Source: UBA5704 sp036264355 (lineage in GTDB: Bacteria > Acidobacteriota > Thermoanaerobaculia > Multivoradales > UBA5704). Taken from it: DNA of 23,545 nt. Below the pieces are notes generated by a model, which saw only the letters and a list, made by a program, of their open reading frames with translations, did not search any database and was not told the origin of the DNA. This document shows, in pieces, positions 17,230-23,545 of this stretch (positions are counted from its first letter, which is position 1; the number at the start of each line of letters is the position of its first letter). The stretch lies in the NCBI GenBank assembly GCA_036264355.1, contig DATARD010000379.1, positions 1 through 23,545 of the forward strand. The letters run 5' to 3'. The translations under genes were made by a program, and so were the position numbers.

Positions 17230-18615
17230 TCAGCGCTTCTGGCTCCCTGCCGCTCCGTTCTCGTGCGGTGCGACTCTCTCCACTTTCTCCATTTTCTCCA
17301 CATTGCCCGACGCGACCTCGGCGGGTTGGTGGACCGTCACCCGGAGGGTGTTGATCCGGTTCAGGTGCACGTCGAGGACTTCCAGGGAGACCGGCCCCAG
17401 CTCGATCTGCTCGCCGGCGGCGGGCACGTGGCCGAGCTCCGAGAGGACGAGACCGGCGAGGGTATCCTGGTCACTGTTGCTCAGCTCGATGTCCAACGCC
17501 TCTTCGAGATCCTCGATGAGCATGCCGCCGGAGACCTCCCAGGTGTTGTCGCCGGTCTTCTGCAGCTCCGGCGCCTCGACGTCGAACTCGTCCTGGATCT
17601 GCCCGACGATCTCCTCGATCACCGTCTCCAGGGTGACGATCCCGGAGACGCCGCCGTATTCGTCGATCACCGCGGCGAGGTGGAAGCGCTCGGTGCGCAT
17701 CCGCTTGAGCAGGCGGTCGAGCTGCAGCGTCTCGGGGACGAAGGCGATCTCCCGCGCCACGTCCTTGAGCGAGGTCACCGGGCGCTCGCGGCGGAAGAAG
17801 TCCTTGATGTGGATGAGGCCGATGACGTGGTCGAGATCGCCCTCGCAGAGCGGGAAGCGGGTGTGGCCGCTGCGCCGGGCGAGGCGCAGGTTCTCGGTCA
17901 GCGGCCGCGTCGTGGAGAGATAGACGACGTCCTGGCGCGGCACCATGATCTGCCGCGCGATGCGGTGGGAGAGCTCGAAGATGTTGTCCAGCAACTCGCG
18001 CTTGTGCTTCGAGACGTGGCTCGCGTGCGTCGAGGCGAGGAGGAGGCGGAGCTCCTCCTCGTCATGGCCGAGCTCCCCGGGGCCGCCCGGCGCGACGCCG
18101 ATGAGCTTCAGGAGCCCGTTGGCCGTGCGGTTGAGCAGCCAGATCGCCGGATAGGTGGCCTTGTAGAAGAGGAACAGAGGGAGCGCCGTCCACAGCGACG
18201 TGCTCTCCGACCGGCTGATCGCCAGCCACTTGGGAGCCAGCTCGCCGAGCACGATGTGCAGCATCGTGATCACCAGGAACGACACGGTGAGGCTCACCGA
18301 GTGGACGATGGCCGCGTCCTGGGTGAACGGGTGCAGCAGCGGAGCGATGATCCAGGCGAACGCCGGCTCGCCGACCCAGCCGAGGCCGAGGCTCGCCAGG
18401 GTGACGCCGAGTTGGGTGGCCGAGAGGTAGGAGTCGAGGTGGCGCGTCATGTGGAGCGCCACCGCGGCCCGCCGGTGCCCCTCCTCCGCGGCCTGCTCGA
18501 GCTGGGTCGGCCGCACCTTGACCAGCGCGAACTCCGCCGCGACGAAGAAGCCGTTGAGGGCGACCAGGACGAGGCCGGCGAAGAGGCCCAGCCACGGGTG
18601 AGCGATCGGACTCAT
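17230..18615 (-). CDS. CNNM/CBS/CorC-family membrane protein
   Basis: This 461-residue protein has the full layout of the UPF0053 (hemolysin-C/CorC-like) family: an N-terminal CNNM (DUF21) domain of about 190 residues with three or four membrane segments and the family motif VLNGFFVAAEFAL, two CBS domains (about 215-345, including MVPRQDVV and VIDEYGGVSGIVTLETVIEEI), and a C-terminal CorC_HlyC domain (about 360-445). Family members are linked to magnesium/cobalt efflux and related transport, and the older name hemolysin is misleading. It stands alone on the minus strand. ATG at 18615 is preceded by a weak GGAG. The C-terminal 16 residues are low-complexity and not part of the family. Confidence 0.92.
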   Translation of the reverse strand: MSPIAHPWLGLFAGLVLVALNGFFVAAEFALVKVRPTQLEQAAEEGHRRAAVALHMTRHLDSYLSATQLGVTLASLGLGWVGEPAFAWIIAPLLHPFTQDAAIVHSVSLTVSFLVITMLHIVLGELAPKWLAISRSESTSLWTALPLFLFYKATYPAIWLLNRTANGLLKLIGVAPGGPGELGHDEEELRLLLASTHASHVSKHKRELLDNIFELSHRIARQIMVPRQDVVYLSTTRPLTENLRLARRSGHTRFPLCEGDLDHVIGLIHIKDFFRRERPVTSLKDVAREIAFVPETLQLDRLLKRMRTERFHLAAVIDEYGGVSGIVTLETVIEEIVGQIQDEFDVEAPELQKTGDNTWEVSGGMLIEDLEEALDIELSNSDQDTLAGLVLSELGHVPAAGEQIELGPVSLEVLDVHLNRINTLRVTVHQPAEVASGNVEKMEKVERVAPHENGAAGSQKR

Positions 18616-18766
18616 GCCGCGGCTCCGGTCCGCGGACGGCTCGCGTGAGGCTGCGGGAGACCTGAAAGGACGGGGGCGGCGCGGGGACTCGGAGGGTCTT
18701 GGCTCAATGCGAGAGGCATTTTAGCACACCGCTTCGGCAGGCCTCGATGAGGACGATTGGGGTGCC

Positions 18767-18795
18767 AAAAAGGGGGGGCGGGTCTCCCCGCCCCC
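18767..18795 (-). terminator. Intrinsic terminator after the barrel-protein gene
   Basis: On the minus strand a perfect 9-bp stem (GGGGGCGGG/CCCGCCCCC, loop GAGA) is followed by CC and a five-base T run. It lies 91 bases after the stop codon at 18886 and closes the minus-strand unit. The 270-base gap 18616-18885 holds this terminator and no visible gene. Confidence 0.8.
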
Positions 18796-18885
18796 GGAGG
18801 GAAGCCTTCAGTAGATCAGAATTCAGGGACCTTGTCTTCTCTTGGACTGCCCACGGAATGGGCGGCGGGGAGAGCAGCCGGTGGG

Positions 18886-19491
18886 CTACAGATGGGCGCG
18901 GAGGCCGAGATAGATTTTGCTCTGCACGTTGTCCTTGGCGCCCTGCACGAGGTCGAACCGGCCGGCGCCGAAGACGGTGAGGGCGCGCGTGATGTGGAGG
19001 TCGATGCCGAACTGGGCGTTGGCGCCGAGCTTGGTCTGGCTTCCCGAGAGGCTGGCGTCGGAGCGCAGCACGTTGGCGTCGACGAAGTGGGCGCCGACGC
19101 CGGCCCCGAGGAAAGTCTCGGCGGAGGCGAACGGGAAGGCGCCGATCAGGTTGATGCCGAGCAGCGTGTCGCTCCCCTTGATCAGCCGGTCGGTCGACTT
19201 CCAGTAGCCGATTTCCGGCTCCAGGTACCCCTGGATGCCGCGGTCGCGTCCGCCGCCGCCACCGCCGCCATTGTCTTCATCCTCGCGGTTGAGGCGGATC
19301 CGCAACGCGGCCATGTAGTAGTTCTCCGTCTGGCCGGTCGGCTGAACGAGGCCGACCCCCACTCCTAGGGCATAGTTCGAGGTCGCGGGCTCGCCCTTGT
19401 CGTCACGGTCGCGGTTCGACTGGGCGGAGGCCAGATTTGCGGCAAGCAGCGCCGCACCGAGTAGCGCTGAGGTCATCAGCCATCGTCTCAT
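18886..19491 (-). CDS. Predicted outer-membrane beta-barrel protein
   Basis: This 201-residue protein has a clear signal peptide (basic start, hydrophobic core, cleavage after ANLASA, residue 23), then about 178 residues of alternating hydrophobic/polar strands with glycines and aromatic residues, as in small outer-membrane barrels. A Gly7 run (about 75-81), encoded by a GCC-rich stretch near 19253-19273, may be a loop. The protein ends YLGLRAHL, a plausible barrel end although the usual terminal aromatic is missing. I start at ATG 19491 with AAAGGAG eight bases before it; the longer frame lacks a signal peptide. It follows the lasso gene set after 92 bases on the same strand. Function unknown; it may or may not belong to that operon. 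Confidence 0.8.
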   Translation of the reverse strand: MRRWLMTSALLGAALLAANLASAQSNRDRDDKGEPATSNYALGVGVGLVQPTGQTENYYMAALRIRLNREDEDNGGGGGGGRDRGIQGYLEPEIGYWKSTDRLIKGSDTLLGINLIGAFPFASAETFLGAGVGAHFVDANVLRSDASLSGSQTKLGANAQFGIDLHITRALTVFGAGRFDLVQGAKDNVQSKIYLGLRAHL

Positions 19492-19499
19492 CTCGAAAT

Positions 19500-19524
19500 C
19501 TCCTTTCGTGCGGCGAAGCACGAA
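19500..19524 (-). promoter_or_regulatory. Hairpin beside the ribosome binding site of the barrel gene
   Basis: TTCGTGC and GCACGAA form a perfect 7-bp stem with a six-base loop (19505-19524). On the minus strand the second arm runs into the AAAGGAG ribosome binding site at 19506-19500, sharing its first two bases. The site is therefore close to a stable stem, which could limit or protect translation start. Confidence 0.4.
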
Positions 19525-19583
19525 GTTGCAAGAACACAAAGGGAAGCTAGGTGGAATCTTAACACTCCAGGTCGAGAGCTCCG

Positions 19584-19862
19584 CTAGTCGTCACGGAGCT
19601 CGAGAAGCTTTCTGGACGCCAGAGTGCCGACGAACTCGAGAAACTCCGCCTGAATCCGCTCGCGGGGAGCGTCGAACTCCTCCAGCAAGCAGAGCAGGGC
19701 CGGCTCGATCTGGCGGTGCTGCGCGAGAAGCGACCACATCCGCGTGCCGGTCGCGTTGAGACCGAAATATTGGCCGCTCTCCAGATCGAGGAGGACGGCC
19801 TCGCCCGCAAGATCGCGAAAAAGAACCCGCTCGGGCACGGTCACTCGGGTCGCCAGCGTCAT
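19584..19862 (-). CDS. PqqD-like RRE protein, lasso peptide B1 type
   Basis: This 92-residue protein has the PqqD/RRE signature LLDLESGQYFGLNATGTRMW (about 25-44) followed by a helical domain of normal length. Such proteins bind the leader of a RiPP precursor and deliver it to the processing enzymes, here the B2 protease encoded at 23000-23434. I choose the ATG at 19862, five bases after AAGGA; an ATG six bases earlier is too close to that site. The gene begins nine bases after the kinase gene stop and is the last of the five-gene lasso unit. B1 and B2 are separate here, and at opposite ends of the set. Function is well supported by context. Confidence 0.88.
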   Translation of the reverse strand: MTLATRVTVPERVLFRDLAGEAVLLDLESGQYFGLNATGTRMWSLLAQHRQIEPALLCLLEEFDAPRERIQAEFLEFVGTLASRKLLELRDD

Positions 19863-19870
19863 GGTCATCC

Positions 19871-20842
19871 TTAACAGCCCAGGTCGCGGAGCACAGCCTC
19901 CGCGACCTCGGGAAGCCGGTCGAATCCGCTGGGATACGACAGCCGGCGCACCGGAACCTGCTGCAACAGGCGGATGAAACGGTCGATCCGGCCGGGTTGC
20001 AGGCCGACGGCTTCGACCAGGAACGGGGAGAACGAGTGGCGCACCAGCTCGATCAGGGCATCCCGGGGAGCGATCTCGCGAATCGTCACCGGCGCGCTCC
20101 TGTCCGGCAGGCGTTCCGGAAGGTAGAGGCACGCCAGGGGGAGGGGACGGTCGCAGAACGTGCCGAAGCCGTCCGGGCCGACCGGCACCCAGCGCTTCTC
20201 CGAGCCGGGAGACACCCGCGGCAGGTGCTCATAGCAGCGCAGAAAACAGGCGGCTTCGTCCGGCCACATGCGCAGGCAGGGGAAGCCGGGCTGGACGCAG
20301 CCAAACTCGTCGAGCGGAGCAAGGTCATCACCGAGAAGGGCGGCTCCGCGGTGGAGGAGCGCAGCCGCCAAGCCGCTCTTGCCGGTTCCGTGCAGGGCGG
20401 CGAACACCACCGCCCGTCCCTCGACAGCTACGGCGGACGCATGGAGGACCGGGAGCCCCCGCCGTTCCAGCCAGTAGGCGAACACCGGGCCCAGCAGATA
20501 GGGCTCGACCAGGTGCAGTCCGTCCGGGTTGGCGAGATGGCAGACGATCCGGTCAGGCCACAGGTAGTATTCAGCTTCGAGAAACGAAAGGATCTCGTAC
20601 TCAGACGTCCGGTAGAGAGAGCAGGCGCTGGCACCGTTCGGCCGCCGCCGCGGGCTCGTGTAGACGGGTGCCTGGCGGTGCCGGACACCGGCCAATGGGG
20701 CGAAAGGCGAGACCGAGAAGGTGAGATCGAGAGCGCCGTCGCTCACAGGCAGTGGAACCGAAAACCCGAAGTCGCTGGCCAGTGTGACGCCGAACAGATG
20801 GCGCGGACCCGGCTCGCGGCAGAAGAGAGGCGGATGACTCAA
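19871..20842 (-). CDS. HPr-kinase-like protein, putative lasso peptide kinase
   Basis: This 323-residue protein has the HprK/HPr-kinase-like core: HASAVAVEGRAVVFAALHGTGKS (His then Walker A), followed by RGAALLGDDLAPL, where the DD follows the pattern of the family. Kinases of this type in lasso clusters (PadeK of the paeninodin cluster, ThcoK, PsmK) phosphorylate the precursor's tail Ser. I start it at the TTG at 20842, which overlaps the precursor stop codon as TTGA; no ATG or GTG is near and the longer frame would run through the precursor gene. The start is therefore the least certain part. Its neighbours on both sides are lasso genes. What is unusual is that the precursor ends in Val, not Ser. 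Confidence 0.82.
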   Translation of the reverse strand: MSHPPLFCREPGPRHLFGVTLASDFGFSVPLPVSDGALDLTFSVSPFAPLAGVRHRQAPVYTSPRRRPNGASACSLYRTSEYEILSFLEAEYYLWPDRIVCHLANPDGLHLVEPYLLGPVFAYWLERRGLPVLHASAVAVEGRAVVFAALHGTGKSGLAAALLHRGAALLGDDLAPLDEFGCVQPGFPCLRMWPDEAACFLRCYEHLPRVSPGSEKRWVPVGPDGFGTFCDRPLPLACLYLPERLPDRSAPVTIREIAPRDALIELVRHSFSPFLVEAVGLQPGRIDRFIRLLQQVPVRRLSYPSGFDRLPEVAEAVLRDLGC

Positions 20843-21033
20843 ACCTGTTGTGAGGATCCGGCGTCCGGGTCGTCGAAGCCACCGAGCGGCCCTCGGGTCA
20901 GATCGAGGATCGAGCCCCACTCCACGAGGTCGGGAGTCTCATAGGGGCGCTTGGAGCCAGAGGTCGCTTCCGGGCCTTCTGTCTGGTCCGCGCTGTTCGC
21001 CTGGGTATCAACCATGTCGAGAGATGCCTCCAT
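20839..21033 (-). CDS. Lasso peptide precursor
   Basis: This 64-residue peptide has the lasso leader signature: Y31-x2-P34-x-L36, G40 and the Thr at the second-last leader position (T46), followed by R47 and a core starting at Gly48. The core GPLGGFDDPDAGSSQQV is 17 residues. Gly1 could close the ring on Asp7 (7-membered), Asp8 (8-membered) or Asp10; Asp8 best fits known ring sizes, with Asp7 the next choice. The remaining residues would thread the ring. It is a rather Gly/Asp-rich and short core, without a bulky aromatic plug below position 6. ATG at 21033 follows AAAGGA at 11 bases; an internal ATG at 21015 follows GGAGG and would give 58 residues. It stands between the cyclase and kinase genes. 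Confidence 0.88.
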   Translation of the reverse strand: MEASLDMVDTQANSADQTEGPEATSGSKRPYETPDLVEWGSILDLTRGPLGGFDDPDAGSSQQV

Positions 21034-21053
21034 CGCGTTTCCGGTCCTTTCAG

Positions 21054-23003
21054 TCAAGTGTAGCAGCTCACCAAAGTAGGTGCCGCCTGGGACGTGGGAA
21101 GTTCTTGGTAGCGCCACGGATGATTCAGGTGCAGGCGAAGCCATAGCTCCAAAGTCGCTGCGTTCCAGATCTTGCGTTTTTCCGGTTCCGGAGACCCTTG
21201 CCGATAAGTTTGCCAGGCCGAGCGGAGCTTTCCCTCGTCAACCAGCCCGAGCTCGGCCAACCGGGGCGCTGCAAGCAGCTCCGAAATCATTTCGCCAACG
21301 GCTTGCCGGAGAGACCGATCGACGTAGGTGCCGACCTTCGTCTTGTCTCGCCGCAGTCGCACCGGGTCGGGCAGAATGCCGGCCAGGGCTTGTCGCAGGA
21401 GAGGCTTGTAGCACCCTAGCTGCAGCAGGTGGGCGGCCGGTGCCGCCAGGATCAGCTCGGCGATCCGTCGGTCGAGGAATGGATGGCGGACCTCGAGACC
21501 GAAAGCGGAGGCGACCCGGTCCTGCCAGTGGATCCTCTCCTCGAAAGGCACGAGGCCGACATGCCTTTGGATCTCCTGCTGCGCCATCGCGCGCCGGGGC
21601 CGGAACCGCCGCTCCGCCATCCGGTCGTCGAGCCCGGTCCTCGCGCGGAGCCTGGGAGCGATCCACTCCGGGATCCGCCCGGGAAGAGGGCTCCGGAGGA
21701 AGCGGCGCAGTCCAGTATCGAACGCCGCGGGGAGAAGTGGGCGGGCCAGAAGACGGTAGATCTCCTTCCAGGGAGACTTGCTGCGCCCCCTGGCGTACCG
21801 CCAGACCTCGGGCACGATCCGCAGGTCCCCTTCCAGAAAGCGCTCGGCGGCGGTGAGCAGACTGCCTTGGAGCAGGTCGTCTCCGCCTTGACCGGTGAGG
21901 AGCGCGCGCGCTCCACGGCCGGCCAGGAACCGCATCCCCTCCTGATGGCAGGCAAGCCAGCCTTGGAACGGGCTCTCCAGGCTCACCGCTCCGGAGCCCG
22001 GGCCGGTGAGCAGCCAGTGATCCTCCGCCGGAACGAAGTGGCTCTCGAAGCCGGCGGTCTCGGCCAGGGTTCGGATATATGGCCTTTCGTCGCACTCCTT
22101 GAGCTGGTCGAACACAAACGAGTAGGCGACCAGGGAAGGGCCTGCCGACTCCCGAAGACGGCGCTGTGCGACCGCGGCGATCGACGTCGAATCGAGCCCG
22201 CCGCTCAGGGCGATTCCGACCGTTCCAGTCTGGGTGCGCAGGCGGTCTCTCACCGCCTGCTGGAAGACCTCCAGGAAACGTTCCGCGGTATCGGACCGGG
22301 AGCCGCCCCGCTCCGGCTCGATCCAATCCGGAGACCAGGTTCTCTCCACGCGCTCGCCGGCGAAGTCCGCGATCAGGCGGGCGCCCGGCGGGAGGCGGCG
22401 GACCTGGCGAAAGAACGAGCGGCCGGGCTCCTGTGGCCAACCCGCCAGATAGTCGGCGAGCGCCTGCTCGTCGAACGACCGGTCCACCCGGGGGTGGTGC
22501 AGGATCTGCTGTGCTTCGCTGGCAAAACAGACGAGATCCCCGATCCTGGCGTAGCAGAGCGGCTTGACACCCAGGGGATCGCGGGCGCAGAGCAGGGTCC
22601 GGGTCCGGCCGTCCCAGACAGCGAATGCGAAATCGCCCAGCAACCGCTCGGCACAGCCCTTCCCCCAGAGGAGATAGGACGCGAGCAGGATCTCCGCATC
22701 GCCGGGCGGGCGGTTCCTGGGGAGGTTGCCGTCAGACTCCAGGAGCTCAAGCAGCTCGTCCCGGTTGTCCAGGCGGAGGTCCGCGACCAGCCAGACGGAC
22801 TCGTCCGCGGTCCGCAGCGGCTGCCTCTCCAGCGTCGCCTCCGGGGTTGCATCGAGAGCGAGGTGGCAGAAACCGGCGGGGCCCCGAAGATGAGACCGGA
22901 TTCCGTCGGGACCGCGGTGGCGGGCCGCGTCCGCCAGAGCCGCGAGCTCACCGGGAGTCACCGGGCGGCCGGAGAAGTCGACGAGCCCGCAGATGCCGCT
23001 CAT
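21054..23003 (-). CDS. Lasso peptide cyclase, asparagine-synthetase-like (C protein)
   Basis: This 649-residue ATP-dependent enzyme would adenylate the Asp side chain of the core and close the macrolactam. The N-terminal half resembles class II glutamine amidotransferases (RHRGPDG, ERLLGDFAFAVWDG, DPLGVKPL), and the second half is the AsnB synthetase domain with the PP-loop SGGLDST (267-273). The start reads MSGICG, so the catalytic Cys2 that ammonia transfer needs is Ser: the enzyme most likely does not use glutamine, as in other lasso cyclases. The ATG at 23003 overlaps the B2 stop as ATGA. An upstream in-frame extension overlaps B2 and is not credible. The precursor gene follows after 20 bases. 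Confidence 0.93.
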   Translation of the reverse strand: MSGICGLVDFSGRPVTPGELAALADAARHRGPDGIRSHLRGPAGFCHLALDATPEATLERQPLRTADESVWLVADLRLDNRDELLELLESDGNLPRNRPPGDAEILLASYLLWGKGCAERLLGDFAFAVWDGRTRTLLCARDPLGVKPLCYARIGDLVCFASEAQQILHHPRVDRSFDEQALADYLAGWPQEPGRSFFRQVRRLPPGARLIADFAGERVERTWSPDWIEPERGGSRSDTAERFLEVFQQAVRDRLRTQTGTVGIALSGGLDSTSIAAVAQRRLRESAGPSLVAYSFVFDQLKECDERPYIRTLAETAGFESHFVPAEDHWLLTGPGSGAVSLESPFQGWLACHQEGMRFLAGRGARALLTGQGGDDLLQGSLLTAAERFLEGDLRIVPEVWRYARGRSKSPWKEIYRLLARPLLPAAFDTGLRRFLRSPLPGRIPEWIAPRLRARTGLDDRMAERRFRPRRAMAQQEIQRHVGLVPFEERIHWQDRVASAFGLEVRHPFLDRRIAELILAAPAAHLLQLGCYKPLLRQALAGILPDPVRLRRDKTKVGTYVDRSLRQAVGEMISELLAAPRLAELGLVDEGKLRSAWQTYRQGSPEPEKRKIWNAATLELWLRLHLNHPWRYQELPTSQAAPTLVSCYT

Positions 23004-23434
23004 GGCGCCAAGGCTCCTGGGAACGGCCTGAACTCGCCGGCAACATCGGGCGCGTCTCCGACCGGTTTCCCCGCGACCTCGATCCACGCGTGAGCGTGCA
23101 GAGTCTCGCCGTCGCGTCGGACTCCGATCTTCAGCTCAGAGGAACAGCCGCGGCGGGCAAGGAGGACCTGGAGAGCGAGAGACCGCTCCAGGCAGGCGGT
23201 TCTCCGGACATGGTGGCGAGCCGCCCTGTCGACCAAGCGGGCCATCCGCTCGACGGTGACTTCCGGTTGCCGCGAAGGACTGGAGGCGAGCCTCGGACGC
23301 AGCACATCCTGCACGCGCCGAAGCGGAAGAAGCCGGAGCGCGGCGCCTGCGAGGAGGAGGAGCCACCAGGCTTCCAGCAGGAGGCGGCGTTCCTGCGGCG
23401 AGCTGGCGAGCCATCTGGCGAGCTTCTGTTTCAT
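23000..23434 (-). CDS. Lasso peptide leader protease, B2 (transglutaminase-like)
   Basis: This 144-residue protein has the C-terminal protease domain of lasso B proteins: CLERSLALQ with C81, HAHAWIEV with H115, and D127 twelve residues after the histidine, the same H-to-D distance as McjB (H186, D198). It would cut the leader from the precursor after R47. A hydrophobic segment (about 20-38) with charged neighbours may touch the membrane. No RRE domain is present; that job belongs to the PqqD-like protein at 19584-19862. I use ATG 23434, but a GTG at 23443 is possible and would suit a leaderless message from a TACACT element at 23455-23450. It is the first gene of the lasso set. Confidence 0.9.
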   Translation of the reverse strand: MKQKLARWLASSPQERRLLLEAWWLLLLAGAALRLLPLRRVQDVLRPRLASSPSRQPEVTVERMARLVDRAARHHVRRTACLERSLALQVLLARRGCSSELKIGVRRDGETLHAHAWIEVAGKPVGDAPDVAGEFRPFPGALAP

Positions 23435-23482
23435 TTCGTACACCAGGATAGTGTATCGAAGTTACAGCAATGATGACGAAAC

Positions 23483-23510
23483 AGCGGGCTCGGAGACAAC
23501 CGAGCCCGCT
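23483..23510 (-). terminator. Terminator-like hairpin before the lasso set
   Basis: AGCGGGCTCGG and CCGAGCCCGCT form a perfect 11-bp stem with a six-base loop. In the minus-strand direction it is followed by GTTTCGTC, a poor U-tract, so termination is uncertain. It lies between the lasso set and a possible upstream gene end at 23529 and could separate the two. Confidence 0.5.
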
Positions 23511-23528
23511 GCGCGGGGTGCCTGCGCG

Positions 23529-23545
23529 TCAGTTGCGGTGAGGCG
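23529..23545 (-). CDS. Possible 3' end of a minus-strand gene
   Basis: The last bases, read on the minus strand, allow PHRN followed by TGA at 23531-23529, placed just before the hairpin at 23483-23510. That is the usual place for a gene end, but five codons cannot support more than a suspicion. Nothing can be said about the product. Confidence 0.2.

Noticed and set aside
15943..18648. Very long plus-strand frame of 901 residues
   Set aside because: It runs in another frame through the M50 gene and antisense to the CNNM gene; composition is Arg/Gly/Ala-rich without motifs, as expected for shadows in GC-rich DNA.
21054..23003. Genuine asparagine synthetase for amino acid synthesis
   Set aside because: Cys2 is missing and the gene overlaps a lasso B2 gene and precedes a lasso precursor.

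Overview
The window is GC-rich, densely coding bacterial DNA. The gene content (an envelope export operon, an outer-membrane-barrel-like protein, a PspC/M50-style membrane neighbourhood and two peptide natural-product loci) points to a Gram-negative bacterium. The combination of a MacB-like exporter with an NtrX/NtrY-like sigma54 pair and a class I lanthipeptide-type leader makes me favour Acidobacteriota or a similar phylum, but that is an inference: there is no rRNA marker here.

Left end (1-860): two neighbouring, unrelated tandem-repeat arrays (22-bp and 21-bp periods, both built from small dyads), one small minus-strand gene, and a non-coding stretch with a very good sigma54 (-24/-12) promoter and candidate upstream activator sites. 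Plus strand 861-7993: one operon of six genes encoding a periplasmic adaptor, an ABC ATPase, two FtsX/MacB-type permeases, a sigma54-dependent response regulator and an NtrY-like membrane histidine kinase. The sigma54 promoter in front and the sigma54 activator inside suggest autoregulation. Plus strand 8032-12122: a 64-residue conserved-looking small protein, a divergent Glu/Leu/Phe/Val-dehydrogenase-like protein that seems to lack the catalytic lysine, and leucyl-tRNA synthetase.

Minus strand 12141-13686: a LanC-type cyclase followed by a 64-residue Cys/Ser/Thr-rich precursor with a class I lanthipeptide leader; no LanB dehydratase or exporter lies in the window. Plus strand 13766-17041: a secreted HExxH metallopeptidase-like protein, then a zinc-ribbon membrane protein and a zinc-ribbon site-2-type (M50) protease in one unit. 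Minus strand 17230-18615: a CNNM/CBS/CorC-type membrane protein.

Right end, minus strand (23434 down to 18886): a compact lasso-peptide locus in transcription order B2 protease, asparagine-synthetase-like cyclase, precursor, HPr-kinase-like protein, PqqD-like leader-binding protein (RRE), followed by a predicted outer-membrane barrel protein and a strong intrinsic terminator. The five lasso genes overlap or nearly touch. The RRE and protease would bind and cleave the precursor leader, the cyclase would close the macrolactam on Gly1 of the core, and the kinase may phosphorylate a Ser in the tail. The extreme right edge holds a hairpin and perhaps the last codons of another minus-strand gene.
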